Below are positions 15,740-24,742 of a DNA stretch of 64,000 nt, piece by piece. Source of the DNA: Thalassomonas sp. RHCl1 (GTDB lineage: Bacteria > Pseudomonadota > Gammaproteobacteria > Enterobacterales > Alteromonadaceae); the NCBI RefSeq assembly GCF_947387555.1, contig NZ_CANDNZ010000005.1, forward strand, positions 248,001 through 312,000, read 5' to 3'. Position numbers and translations under genes: made by a program. A model generated the notes under the pieces. It did not search any database. It was not told the DNA's origin and saw only the letters and a program-made list of their open reading frames with translations. Numbering within the stretch: the first letter of the stretch is position 1; every line of letters begins with the position of its first letter.

Positions 15740-17143
15740 ATGACAAACAAATGTAACTTTAGCCGCTATGAAAGTAACTTACGGTTAGCAGTATTAAAAA
15801 AATGTCTGCTGATCTCTCTTGTCATCTTAGCATTATTGCTCCTGGCCATGTTTAAAGCTTCGGCAACCGTTATAGAAGTTTTGCCAAAACTGGAGCAGAT
15901 GATCGAGAACCAGCAATTGCCTCAAGACAATAACAACCAGCTACAGTTGGGGGCTGTAACTGCTCTGATGGTAGATAAACAATATCAGGAAGCAATAACA
16001 CTTTTACAGCAACACCAAAAGCAATATCCCGCCAACAAAAGCGTGTGTTACCTGCTGGCTTTATCCTACGTGGGCCAGGAAAATTGGCAAAAGGCCGACT
16101 TGGCAAGCCAGGAGTGCATAAAAATAGATAACAGATGGCCGGTCATATATAGCTTAAGAGGCCCGATACTCTCGGCCCTCGGCAAAAAGAAACAAGCCCT
16201 GCAACAGTATAATTTTGTTATCGCCCTAACACCTGATGAACCCGGCAGCTATCTGCAAAGAGCCAAATTCCTTTATGCAAACCGAAAAAATGACAAACAA
16301 GCCCTGAATAAAGCAACAAAAGATATCGCTAAATACCTCCAGCTTAACGGTGATGCCAGCAATAGTTATGGCTTGCAAGGCCTGGTTCATTTGGCTTTAA
16401 ACCAACCCCGCCAGGCAAAACCCTATTTACTTAAAACAATAAAAGCTCAGCCCGGAAACCTGACGATACTCGCCGAACTCTTACCCCTTTATTATCAGGA
16501 AGGCAAAACAAACCAGGCAAAGGAGTTACTCCTTAGCAGTAGTAAATCCTTCAATAAACTGGATAAGAAAAAAAGCAGCCTGTTCCAATATTTACAGGCA
16601 AAACACGCCATAGCTACCAAAGAAAAAAACAAGGTGGAAGGTTATTTTCAGGCTGCACTTAAGCTCAAGCCGGATAATTTGGCGGCGCGCAAAGCACTTA
16701 TCTACTGGCTCGACAAACAGGAAAGATTGCCCGAAACTATTCCCCTGGCGAAAAAAGGCCTAGTTTTTTCACCCAAAGACAGTTATTTCACCTCCTACTT
16801 AGCCTGGGCCCTGACAGATGAAGGCACAGATTTAGCTCAGGCACAAAGTTGGATAGACAAAGCCAAAGCCTTAACACCTGGTAACGTGTTTCTCAGCGAT
16901 ACCCAGGCCTGGCTGGATGTACAACAAGGCAATTACCAGCAGGCACTAAAACACATTCAACCCAGCATCAGTTACGCACCGCAGGTGCCTGAAATTGCCT
17001 ATCACCTCGGGGTGATCCACTATAACCTTGGGTCAAAAAATAAAGCCATCGAGTATTTGCAGCTGGCCCTGAAATTACCCGAGTCATTTAACGGCAGAAC
17101 CCAGGCCAAAGCCCTGTTAAATAACTTAACGAGCAGCAGTTAA
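15740..17143 (+). CDS. Tetratricopeptide-repeat protein, membrane-anchored or exported
   Basis: The 467-residue protein has one N-terminal hydrophobic segment (residues about 23-41, LLISLVILALLLLAMF) followed by about nine TPR-like helical pairs from residue 50 to 465. Clear TPR signatures include QEAITLLQQHQKQYPAN, ALGKKKQALQQYNFVIALTP, AHLALNQPRQAKPYL-type and LGSKNKAIEYLQLALKLP. TPR arrays act as protein-binding scaffolds. Its place 90 bp after a PEP-CTERM gene suggests a role in envelope or exopolysaccharide assembly, as PrsT-like TPR proteins do, but it has no lipobox and is shorter than PrsT. A terminator separates it from the upstream gene, so it has its own promoter. Confidence 0.8.
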   Translation: MTNKCNFSRYESNLRLAVLKKCLLISLVILALLLLAMFKASATVIEVLPKLEQMIENQQLPQDNNNQLQLGAVTALMVDKQYQEAITLLQQHQKQYPANKSVCYLLALSYVGQENWQKADLASQECIKIDNRWPVIYSLRGPILSALGKKKQALQQYNFVIALTPDEPGSYLQRAKFLYANRKNDKQALNKATKDIAKYLQLNGDASNSYGLQGLVHLALNQPRQAKPYLLKTIKAQPGNLTILAELLPLYYQEGKTNQAKELLLSSSKSFNKLDKKKSSLFQYLQAKHAIATKEKNKVEGYFQAALKLKPDNLAARKALIYWLDKQERLPETIPLAKKGLVFSPKDSYFTSYLAWALTDEGTDLAQAQSWIDKAKALTPGNVFLSDTQAWLDVQQGNYQQALKHIQPSISYAPQVPEIAYHLGVIHYNLGSKNKAIEYLQLALKLPESFNGRTQAKALLNNLTSSS

Positions 17144-17182
17144 CTTAACACTGCGACAACATACTTTTTATAAACAATCGCC

Positions 17183-17205
17183 GGCAGGGTATATCACTCC
17201 CTGCC
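17183..17205. terminator. Hairpin between convergent TPR and GNAT genes
   Basis: GGCAGGG and CCCTGCC form a perfect 7-bp stem with a nine-base loop, four bases from the GNAT stop. No strong T-run follows on either strand, so it may act only partly as a terminator. Confidence 0.4.
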
Positions 17206-17208
17206 AAA

Positions 17209-17682
17209 TCAAACGATATGATTGAATGTCATGTAAAGCTGAGCATTTTCCCGGTGACTTACGCTAAACCCGGCTCTTTGATAGGTTTTTAAGGCACTTG
17301 TATTATCTTCAAAAACGCTCAGCACCAAAGACCGGGCGTGAAAGCTGTTCAAACGTTGCTTGGCCAGTGACAATAATTTTGCTCCCACCCCGGTGCGCCG
17401 GTGCGCCGCAGCAACATACATCTGGATGATCTCAACAGTGCCGGGAGACGAAACAATCAGGCCACATAGCCCCACTAACTCACTTTCATGAAAAGCCCCA
17501 AGCATTAAACCTTTCGGGCTAGCGTTTTCTATTAATTGTTCAAAATAGAGTTTGCCAGTTTGCATTTCTCTTTCATAATTTGAACCAAAGCATTCAGGAT
17601 GAAGTTTTAAACTTTCAAGCCGTACTCTGCGGTAATCAAGGCTGTCTTTCGCCGTTAACACTCTACAACTGATATCCGTCAT
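17209..17682 (-). CDS. GNAT-family N-acetyltransferase
   Basis: The 157-residue protein has the GNAT fold. Motif A reads MYVAAAHRRTGVGAKLLSLA (the R-x-x-G-x-G/A acetyl-CoA loop), preceded by the beta-4 strand GTVEIIQMYV and followed by LVLSVFEDNTSALKTYQRAGF (motif B). The substrate is not predictable. Its ATG shares four bases (ATGA) with the stop of a small upstream frame, suggesting translational coupling. Confidence 0.87.
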   Translation of the reverse strand: MTDISCRVLTAKDSLDYRRVRLESLKLHPECFGSNYEREMQTGKLYFEQLIENASPKGLMLGAFHESELVGLCGLIVSSPGTVEIIQMYVAAAHRRTGVGAKLLSLAKQRLNSFHARSLVLSVFEDNTSALKTYQRAGFSVSHRENAQLYMTFNHIV

Positions 17683-17876
17683 TTCTTCTTAAATTTCCCT
17701 TTACCTTGCTGATGTGAAAAATGATCCGTTAACTTATCAAAGGCATCACACTTTAAACAACAATAAATGACCTTATCCGGAAAATGTCGACCAATTCCCG
17801 GCTTCTGGCTAAATGCTAAAAACACCGCTCTGCCGCCGTTCAACAATATTAACTCTGCTAGACTAGTAACAAGCAT
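17679..17876 (-). CDS. Possible small ORF coupled to the GNAT gene
   Basis: A 65-residue frame ends by an ATGA overlap with the acetyltransferase start. The C-terminal half (PDKVIYCCLKCDAF, DHFSHQQGKGKFKKK) has two Cys pairs and a basic tail and looks protein-like. The N-terminal half is unremarkable and no good ribosome site precedes the ATG at 17876. It could be a short zinc-binding protein with a different start, or a remnant. I do not recognise it. Confidence 0.28.
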   Translation of the reverse strand: MLVTSLAELILLNGGRAVFLAFSQKPGIGRHFPDKVIYCCLKCDAFDKLTDHFSHQQGKGKFKKK

Positions 17877-17939
17877 TTTGGAATGCCTGCCAAAATGGCC
17901 GCCAAGGGAGTTCTCTCTTCAACCTAAAAGGAATTTGTT

Positions 17940-18782
17940 ATGTCACGCTTAGTTACTTATTTCAACAACGGCAGTATTGAACTAAATCATGCCGTCAACC
18001 AGCCTTATACCGATATCAACCTGGCTTTTTTACTGCCCAATGCAGACAACCCCCTCGATCTTGAACTGGCCGGGGCAATCGCAGCAAGCCCCTCGACACT
18101 GACGCAAACCACTAAACAGGCGATATCCGCCCTGCAGGCAAGTGGTAAAAAGGTTTTATTGTCCTTTGGCGGCGGCACGGTTTCCTCTGAAACTTATCAC
18201 CAGCTGGCAGGAAACGAAACAGAGTTGGCACAAAATATTGCCTGTTTTATAACCGAAAACCAGTTAAACGGCGTGGATATCGACTTTGAAGATACCGGTG
18301 CTTTTACCGGCAGTGCCGGGTATAACGGCGTTGATTTTTTGGTCAATTTAACCAGAGCACTACGAGCAACATTACCCGCCGCTAACTCCCTGATCACCCA
18401 TGCGCCACAGCCCCCCTATTTAGAGTGCGGCAATCCCATGGGGGGTTATGTACAAGTGATGGCAGAGGCCGGCGAGGATATAGATTGGCTCAATGTTCAG
18501 TTTTATAATAACCCGCCCTGGAGCAGTAACCCGCAAGAAATTGTCAGCTCCTATAAAAAATATGCACAGTTACCCGGATTAAATGCAGAAAAATTATTGA
18601 TAGGTTTGCCCGTTACCGAACATGATGCCGGCAGCGGCTATATGCCGGTAGATGAGATAATTTCTGATGTCATCCAGCCGGTGCAAGCAAACGGCGCTTT
18701 AGGCGGCATGATGAACTGGCAATTTTCCAGTGATAAAGGCGGCGCCTGGACCGAACAAATTGGCGCGGCGATAGGTTTGTAA
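17940..18782 (+). CDS. Glycoside hydrolase family 18 (chitinase-like) protein
   Basis: The 280-residue single-domain protein carries the GH18 signature NGVDIDFED, with Asp113, Asp115 and the catalytic acid Glu117. It also has the typical LSFGGGTVSS strand, IDWLNVQFYNNP on a later strand, and GGMMNWQFSSD near the end. GH18 enzymes cut chitin or related beta-1,4-GlcNAc chains by substrate-assisted catalysis. It is short for a chitinase, and no signal peptide or binding module is visible from the ATG at 17940 (AAGGAA upstream). It may act inside the cell, use another export route, or be an endo-N-acetylglucosaminidase-like enzyme. Confidence 0.84.
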   Translation: MSRLVTYFNNGSIELNHAVNQPYTDINLAFLLPNADNPLDLELAGAIAASPSTLTQTTKQAISALQASGKKVLLSFGGGTVSSETYHQLAGNETELAQNIACFITENQLNGVDIDFEDTGAFTGSAGYNGVDFLVNLTRALRATLPAANSLITHAPQPPYLECGNPMGGYVQVMAEAGEDIDWLNVQFYNNPPWSSNPQEIVSSYKKYAQLPGLNAEKLLIGLPVTEHDAGSGYMPVDEIISDVIQPVQANGALGGMMNWQFSSDKGGAWTEQIGAAIGL

Positions 18783-18926
18783 AGCGCCCATTATCGGGGC
18801 CGGGTTTGTTAAAGCCGGTAAAAAACGGCCCCAGCTGCTTCTGTTTACGGTTACCCGGCACCCGTTCGAACCTTTTCAAACAAGATCACAAAACACTCCG
18901 TTTACGGCGCCTTTTATACCTTTATC

Positions 18927-19334
18927 TTACTTCACCGGAGGAATGGAATATGTGCCGACCGCATGGGCCACCGGCTCCGGCGAATCTCCGGAATAGATGG
19001 ACACCTCGCCAATCGCCAGTACCTTACCCAGTTTGATTAAGGTGCACTTGGCAATAATGTCTTTTTCAGCCGAAGGTTTGCGCAAAAAGTTAATATTTAA
19101 ATTTGTGGTTACCGCATGGGCCACCAGGCCAATTTCACTCAAGATGGCCACATATAAAGCCGCATCTGCCAGCTCCATCAACACAGGCCCCGATACCGTA
19201 CCGCCGGGGCGTAAATGTCCCTGGTTGATCTTTTTCCTTATCGTTGCCGATTTTTCACCGACATTGTCGATAATGAAATCAGCCTGCGGAAAATCCGTTT
19301 GAAAAAAATGGGTAAGTTCTGCTTTGGTTGCCAT
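18927..19334 (-). CDS. PaaI-family thioesterase (hot-dog fold)
   Basis: This 135-residue protein has the hot-dog pattern GHLRPGGTVSGPVLMELADA, the long central helix, followed by TTNLNINFLRKP, the strand that closes the acyl-CoA pocket. The Gly-x-x-Ser-Gly and Asp residues match the PaaI/YbgC-like class that hydrolyses acyl- or aryl-CoA thioesters. The substrate is unknown. AGGAGAG precedes the ATG. The gene stands alone between the GH18 and amylase genes. Confidence 0.85.
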   Translation of the reverse strand: MATKAELTHFFQTDFPQADFIIDNVGEKSATIRKKINQGHLRPGGTVSGPVLMELADAALYVAILSEIGLVAHAVTTNLNINFLRKPSAEKDIIAKCTLIKLGKVLAIGEVSIYSGDSPEPVAHAVGTYSIPPVK

Positions 19335-19561
19335 ACTCTCTCCTGAAACATGGTTTATCGCTCACTCATCATACCAGTTGGCTAAAATAACTAAACGGTT
19401 AATTGCCGTTTGCGCTAAAACCGCTGTAGACTCGCCACTGACCGGCACTTGCCCCCGGTTAGCACAAAGGAGCGCTATCCAAGCGGGCAAGAGAGCAGGA
19501 AAGCGTACATTCGCAGGAGCGCCGCTTACCTTAGCAACTCAAAACGCCCCTTACTTTGGTG

Positions 19562-21010
19562 TTATTCCTTTAACCACATCCTTGCCTGGCGGGCGGGTAA
19601 ATAGAATTTATGCCAGGTACTGGAAATATTTTGTACATCTGCATTGCCGATAGTATCGCGGTAATTGGCGTGCCACCACAAATTATGGTTAGCGGTATTT
19701 ACCCAGACATCCTGTCCGCTGCCGCATTTATTAATGCCGACAATACCAACTTCTTCCCGCTGAAACAGCAAAATACAATCATTATTGCTCATTACCTGCA
19801 TACTGCGTCCCTGGGTGGCATTATGAAATTTCAGCATGCCTTGAATATCGGATCGTTTGTATAAGTCCTGCCAGCGACCGCCGTCATTACTCTCATTGTG
19901 ATCGGAATAAATCAGGGGTGAACCGCCGTCACGCCCCATAATATAAGCGTTGGCCAGGTACTCATCGGTGGGATCCATAATTTGATAACGAAAGCCGTCA
20001 TTAGTGGGAATATCATGGGTAATAGAAAAGGTAATTGCCCTGCTGCCTGCTAACGCCTGGCCATAAGCTCCGGGATCCACCAACTGATTCATCGAGCCGC
20101 CAAAACCTAAGGCACGACGCAAACTGGCGAACAAGGGAAAATCATAAGCACCATGCTCGGTATCACGTAAGTAGGGCGCCAAAAAATTATCATAACTGCC
20201 GTCCCCTGCTCCACCCGAGGTAATGATTTCACCAAAAACATGCACACCGCTGCGAATGTCAGCGCTGAACACCTGGTTAATATGATAACTGCTCATGTGT
20301 TTAGCGGCATCGACCCGAAAACCTTTGACCCCTAAAGTTTTAAGCGCCCGCAAGTAGGCTTGCTGCTGGCTCACCACCCAGTTATTGGAATCAAGATCCG
20401 GTAAACCGGTATCACCGTTACCGCCGCATAAACGCCAGTATTGCACATGCCCGGGATCGCCCCAGTTGGTAATACAACCGGGGGGATGAAAATCCCCGGC
20501 AGCATACTGGTTTTCACTGAGATCACCAAAGAGTTTTATCCCGTTATAATAGGCGCTGTCTGCAGCATAAGTACTTAAAACCGCCGCCCCCGGATAATTC
20601 AGATCCGAACGTTGGTACGACTCGTTAGCCATATGGTTAAAAACGATATCGGCATAGGTTTCAACCCCCTGGCTTTGCAAGGCTGCAATCATCTGCTTAA
20701 AGTCTGTGGTATCCCCCAAAGGGCTGTGAATGACCCGTAAATCCTGAGGCTGATAACGCGCCCACCACTCATTACCTGCTGATTTATAGGCGGGTGACAC
20801 CAGCACCTTTTTATAACCTAATGCGGCTATTTCAGAGGCTTTGCCGGCGACATCGTCATAGGTCCAGTTAAAGGCATGCAAGATCGCATCTGCCGAGGCA
20901 TTATTTGTTGTCAACAGGGCCGCCAGGATAATGCCGGCGCTACCAAGCTGGCGTTTACTCTTTGGGCTGACCGACGGGAATTCCGATTTCTGCTCGTTGT
21001 TTTTTTGCAT
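19562..21010 (-). CDS. Secreted alpha-amylase, GH13
   Basis: The 482-residue enzyme hydrolyses alpha-1,4 bonds in starch. After a signal peptide (GSAGIILAALLTTNNASA) the GH13 regions appear in order: ADIVFNHMAN (region I), GFRVDAAKH with nucleophile Asp234 (II), FGEII with acid/base Glu261 (III), and THDIP with Asp333 (IV). A C-terminal beta domain (GIVGINKCGSGQDVWVNTAN) ends the protein. It is shorter than the amylase at 57766 and has no added binding domain. A 16-bp sequence shared with that gene lies 109 bp upstream, indicating joint control. Confidence 0.92.
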   Translation of the reverse strand: MQKNNEQKSEFPSVSPKSKRQLGSAGIILAALLTTNNASADAILHAFNWTYDDVAGKASEIAALGYKKVLVSPAYKSAGNEWWARYQPQDLRVIHSPLGDTTDFKQMIAALQSQGVETYADIVFNHMANESYQRSDLNYPGAAVLSTYAADSAYYNGIKLFGDLSENQYAAGDFHPPGCITNWGDPGHVQYWRLCGGNGDTGLPDLDSNNWVVSQQQAYLRALKTLGVKGFRVDAAKHMSSYHINQVFSADIRSGVHVFGEIITSGGAGDGSYDNFLAPYLRDTEHGAYDFPLFASLRRALGFGGSMNQLVDPGAYGQALAGSRAITFSITHDIPTNDGFRYQIMDPTDEYLANAYIMGRDGGSPLIYSDHNESNDGGRWQDLYKRSDIQGMLKFHNATQGRSMQVMSNNDCILLFQREEVGIVGINKCGSGQDVWVNTANHNLWWHANYRDTIGNADVQNISSTWHKFYLPARQARMWLKE

Positions 21011-21120
21011 AATATTCTCTTATTGTTTTTTTAAGTGTTGAATTGGCACACCCGCTGTTTTTTTGTACTGGCGGGCATAAAAATGAGCGTAGAACAGGAG
21101 GTTTTTAATAGATAGCAGGC

Positions 21121-21134
21121 TGCATACGTATTCA
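21121..21134. promoter_or_regulatory. LacI-type operator candidate upstream of amylase 1
   Basis: TGCATACGTATTCA is a 14-bp dyad with a central CG and one mismatched pair. The extended 16 bp GCTGCATACGTATTCA is identical to the sequence at 59697-59712 upstream of the second amylase. Distances to the start codons are about 109 and 111 bp. Central-CG dyads of this size are typical of LacI-family sugar repressors. Confidence 0.72.
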
Positions 21135-21180
21135 TTTGTTCAACTTTTATGCAGCGGCTGTGATGCCGGTGGCAAGGGTT

Positions 21181-21204
21181 GTGCAGAAAAAAATTTTTCT
21201 GCAC
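21181..21204. repeat. Perfect palindrome between RDD operon and amylase 1
   Basis: GTGCAGAAAAA and its exact complement TTTTTCTGCAC are separated by two bases. It may back up the adjacent terminator or serve as an operator for the amylase. Confidence 0.65.
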
Positions 21205-21214
21205 ATGAGACATA

Positions 21215-21241
21215 AAAAAACCGCGGTTAAGCGGTTTTTTT
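21215..21241 (-). terminator. Terminator of the MoxR-VWA-RDD operon
   Basis: AAAAAACCGC, a six-base loop, then GCGGTTTTTT lie directly after the RDD stop codon. The As and Ts on both sides make it bidirectional. Confidence 0.8.
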
Positions 21242-21253
21242 AAAAGATGAGTC

Positions 21254-22423
21254 TTACCGGACCTGCTGCCGGTGCAGGTCTATCACCACAGTGGCCGATA
21301 TTTTATCGTGTATCGCCTGGCGGTTGGGATCCCAATAAACCTGTAAAAATCCCAGCAAACCGGTGGCAATCCCGGCGCCATATCCCCCGTAGCGGCCGAA
21401 GCTGTCCCACATGGACAAAGGCGTGCCGTCAAGTTGCAACACTTTTATACCAAAAAGTTTTTTCCCCGGAGTTTGCCCCTTCCACATAGCGGTAAAGCAG
21501 GTGAAATAAAACGCCGCCCAGCCAAAGCCTAGCCCGAGGTCATCAACAATACCTTTAACCAGTTCCAGGATGGAATAGACAGATTTTTCGGCTTTGCTCT
21601 CCTGTGCCTTTTTTACCGGCTCAGCAGGTTCGACTACCGCCTCAGGCACAGGTTTTTCCCCGGTATTATCAGCACCTCTTCTTGTTTCCTTTGCTCCAAC
21701 AAACTCTCCTTGATAGAGGGTGAGCAAATTCAATACCAGCTGCTTTTGCTGCGCTTCATTTAAGTCGGTATTGGCAGCCAGGCCGGTTAAACTTTGTTTA
21801 AAGAGTTCATCGTTAACGGCCAATTCATGTATAGCTGCGGTCGTCTCACTAAGCTCCCTTTGCCAGCAATCAAGGCTCTGACATTCACTTAAGGCAATGT
21901 CTGCACTGCCGGCAAGCACGACAGCACTCATCGCCAGCGACTTATCTTTCGGTACCGGCACACCGCCAATATTGACCAGGGTGGTTTCTTGCTTGCTGGC
22001 ATCCTTAGTAAATTGACTTTTTTGCTCGTCAAATTGCCCTATCAACTCGGGCAAACTGCCCGCCAGTACAACAAAGAGAATAAAGACCCCGATAAAACGG
22101 GCCAGGGAGCGGGTTTTGCGCCATTTTATTTGCCCGCCGGCCTGAGCCTGTTTTTTGCTGCCTAAACGGTAGAGCATCACGGAAACCACCAATGCCAGTA
22201 TTTCCCCCGGCATGACACTTAATGCGCCCACCAGCAAGAAATCCAGGGCGATCGCCAGCAGACGCTTTTTCGGTGTCGCCAGCGGCAAACCAAATAAAGA
22301 ATGATCCATTTTAAAGGCAAAAGGCGTTAATACCTGCCGGGTTTCACTGTCGGTCATGGCATGCGTACCGGCAAGCTGCAGGTTTGCTTCCCCGTCGGGT
22401 TGTTGTTCTTGTTCTTGTTTCAT
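21254..22423 (-). CDS. RDD-domain membrane protein
   Basis: The 389-residue protein starts with a polar, Glu/Gln-rich 45 residues. Two spans follow (LLAIALDFLLVGALSVMPGE and the next segment), then one at about 105-125. A long soluble section of about 150 residues contains DIALSECQSLDCWQ, and the C-terminus is an RDD domain: WKGQTPGKKLFGIKVLQLDG, RYGGYGAGIATGL and YWDPNRQAIHDKISATVVI. RDD proteins are poorly characterised membrane proteins. It is the last gene after moxR and the VWA gene on the same strand, so it may be the membrane partner of that chaperone pair. Confidence 0.82.
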   Translation of the reverse strand: MKQEQEQQPDGEANLQLAGTHAMTDSETRQVLTPFAFKMDHSLFGLPLATPKKRLLAIALDFLLVGALSVMPGEILALVVSVMLYRLGSKKQAQAGGQIKWRKTRSLARFIGVFILFVVLAGSLPELIGQFDEQKSQFTKDASKQETTLVNIGGVPVPKDKSLAMSAVVLAGSADIALSECQSLDCWQRELSETTAAIHELAVNDELFKQSLTGLAANTDLNEAQQKQLVLNLLTLYQGEFVGAKETRRGADNTGEKPVPEAVVEPAEPVKKAQESKAEKSVYSILELVKGIVDDLGLGFGWAAFYFTCFTAMWKGQTPGKKLFGIKVLQLDGTPLSMWDSFGRYGGYGAGIATGLLGFLQVYWDPNRQAIHDKISATVVIDLHRQQVR

Positions 22424-22526
22424 AGATGAAGTTTTATCGACTGTATTTAATTTGCCCGTTTAACCGTGTCGGTGTGCTAAGCCGGTGACAATAACATCAG
22501 CCGGGCCTGGCAATACTCACCTGTGA

Positions 22527-23699
22527 TTAAAGCAGTTCCTTGATCCCTTCGGTCAAACCTTCCAGGGTGAGGGGAAACATTTTGTCTTTAGTGATCTCCT
22601 GCATGATCTGTATCGAGGCATGATAAGGCCAGTGCGCCTGCGGCTGCGGATTTAGCCAGATACTGTGGTCAAAATGATCCAATATCCGCTGCATCCAGAC
22701 ACTGCCCGCTTCCTGGTTCCAGTGCTCGACACTGCCGCCGGGATAAGTGATTTCATAAGGGCCCATAGTGGCATCACCGACAAAAATCACCTTGTAATCC
22801 CTACTATAGGTATGCAGCAACTGATGTAAGTCCATACCCTCGTTATAACGCCTGGCATTATCTTTCCATACCTGCTCGTACACACAGTTATGGAAATAGA
22901 AAAACTCCAGGTGTTTAAACTCGGTATGCACCGCGGAAAACAGCTGTTCGCAGACCTTGATATGATCGTCCATAGAGCCGCCGACATCAAAAAACATCAA
23001 CACCTTAACCGCATTATGGCGCTCGGGTTTCATCTTGATATCCAGGTAACCGGCATTTCTGGCGGTAGCGGCAATGGTATCGTCCAGGGCAAGTTCTTCC
23101 CCGGCGCCGGTGCGGGCAAACTGGCGTAATTTCCTTAACGCCACCTTGATATTACGGGTGCCGATTTCCACCTGGTTATCCAGATTACGGAACTGGCGTT
23201 TATCCCAGATCTTCACCGCGCGGCGATGACGCGAGCCGTCCTGCCCTATCCTGACCCCTTCCGGGTTATAACCATAGGCGCCAAATGGCGAGGTACCGCC
23301 GGTCCCTATCCATTTATTGCCCCCCTGGTGGCGTTTTTCCTGCTCTTTCAAGCGCTTCGCCAGGGTTTCCATGATTTTATCCAGGCCGCCGAGGGCTTCA
23401 ATTTTCGCTTTTTCTTCTTCGCTGAGCTGCTTTTCAAACTGCTTTCTCAGCCAGTCTTCGGGTACGCCGCTTAAGTCCAGCTCCAGCGAAGAAACCCCTT
23501 TGAAATAATCGGCAAAGGCCCGGTCAAATTTATCGAAATAACTTTCGTCCTTGACCAAAAGAGTACGGCTGAGCAGGTAGAATTCTTCCATATCGGCAAA
23601 CACCACCCGCTGCTCCAGCGCGCGGATCAAATCCAGCAGTTCCCGGATGGTACAAGGCACCTTGTAGTCCCGTACCTTACAAAAAAAATCAATCAGCAC
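22527..23699 (-). CDS. VWA-containing CoxE-like protein
   Basis: The 390-residue soluble protein has a helical N-terminal half and a C-terminal von Willebrand A domain. The metal-site motif is the variant FFDVGGSMDDH, with later GDATMGPYE. CoxE-like proteins of this form pair with MoxR AAA+ ATPases and help mature or insert metals into partner enzymes. The moxR gene lies 57 bp upstream on the same strand, which supports such a pair here. The client protein is unknown and no carbon-monoxide dehydrogenase is nearby. Confidence 0.87.
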   Translation of the reverse strand: MLIDFFCKVRDYKVPCTIRELLDLIRALEQRVVFADMEEFYLLSRTLLVKDESYFDKFDRAFADYFKGVSSLELDLSGVPEDWLRKQFEKQLSEEEKAKIEALGGLDKIMETLAKRLKEQEKRHQGGNKWIGTGGTSPFGAYGYNPEGVRIGQDGSRHRRAVKIWDKRQFRNLDNQVEIGTRNIKVALRKLRQFARTGAGEELALDDTIAATARNAGYLDIKMKPERHNAVKVLMFFDVGGSMDDHIKVCEQLFSAVHTEFKHLEFFYFHNCVYEQVWKDNARRYNEGMDLHQLLHTYSRDYKVIFVGDATMGPYEITYPGGSVEHWNQEAGSVWMQRILDHFDHSIWLNPQPQAHWPYHASIQIMQEITKDKMFPLTLEGLTEGIKELL

Positions 23700-23756
23700 C
23701 TTTTATTCCCCATAAAAAGACCGGCTTTCGCGTTTGCTTGTTTTAGCTGCCGGCAT

Positions 23757-24602
23757 CTATCGGCCGCCGCGCTGCATAAAAGCCAGTTTTTCGAATAAGT
23801 GCACGTCCTGTTCGTTTTTCAGCAAAGCGCCATGTAGCGGCGGGATCACTTTTTTCGTTCTGCTTTCCTGTAAAACTTCCGGGTCGATATCTTCCGCCAG
23901 CAGCAGTTTTAGCCAGTCAATCAGCTCAGAGGTGGACGGTTTTTTCTTTAACCCCGGGATTTCCCGTAAATCAAAAAACAGCGCCAGCGCTTCATCAAGT
24001 AACTTCTGTTTGATTTGCGGAAAATGCACATCGACAATTTGCTTCATTTCCTGTGCTTCCGGGAAGCGGATATAGTGGAAGAAACAGCGGCGCAGGAAGG
24101 CATCCGGCAGCTCTTTTTCATTGTTGGAAGTGATGATGATCACCGGTCTCTGTTTTGCTACCACCTTTTCCTGGGTCTCGTAAACGAAGAACTCCATTTT
24201 ATCGAGCTCTAGCAGCAAATCATTGGGGAACTCTATATCCGCCTTATCAATTTCATCAATCAACAGTACCGGGCGCTGATCGGCGGTAAAGGCATGCCAT
24301 AACTTGCCCTTGACGATATAGTTACCGATATCTTTTACTTTTTCATCACCTAGCTGACTGTCACGCAATCTGGAAACTGCATCATATTCATACAGGCCCT
24401 GCTGCGCCTTGGTGGTTGATTTGATATGCCAGGGAATTAATTGGGTACCTAAACTCTCGGCCAGTTCCTGTGCCAGCAAGGTTTTTCCCGTGCCCGGCTC
24501 CCCTTTAATTAATAACGGCCGCTCCAGGGCAATTGCCGCATTTACCGCAAGTTGTAAGTCTTTTGAGGCAATATAATTTGTTGTACCATTAAATGAAGTC
24601 AT
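23757..24602 (-). CDS. MoxR-family AAA+ ATPase
   Basis: The 281-residue ATPase has Walker A GEPGTGKT (Lys40), Walker B VLLIDEIDKAD, sensor 1 IITSNNEKELPDAFLRRC with the arginine finger, and the MoxR-like C-terminal lid. It is about the expected family length. MoxR proteins act as chaperones with a VWA partner, which follows directly downstream. It is divergent from cysK, and the 140-bp gap contains an inverted repeat. Confidence 0.9.
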   Translation of the reverse strand: MTSFNGTTNYIASKDLQLAVNAAIALERPLLIKGEPGTGKTLLAQELAESLGTQLIPWHIKSTTKAQQGLYEYDAVSRLRDSQLGDEKVKDIGNYIVKGKLWHAFTADQRPVLLIDEIDKADIEFPNDLLLELDKMEFFVYETQEKVVAKQRPVIIITSNNEKELPDAFLRRCFFHYIRFPEAQEMKQIVDVHFPQIKQKLLDEALALFFDLREIPGLKKKPSTSELIDWLKLLLAEDIDPEVLQESRTKKVIPPLHGALLKNEQDVHLFEKLAFMQRGGR

Positions 24603-24634
24603 TAAGTTTCCAATTGATTTGTACTATAACAATC

Positions 24635-24672
24635 TTTAGTTATTCCATTTTCGTATATATGATATAACTAAA
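24635..24672. promoter_or_regulatory. Inverted repeat between moxR and cysK
   Basis: TTTAGTTAT (24635-24643) and ATAACTAAA (24664-24672) form a perfect 9-bp inverted repeat with 20 bp between. It is a possible operator for cysK, moxR or both. TATAAA at 24691 is a candidate -10 for cysK. Confidence 0.45.
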
Positions 24673-24742
24673 TGTCACTTCTTTTTCTGCTATAAATGGC
24701 TAATCTTAACGAGTAAATAAAAATAATCCACAGGATTTAATA

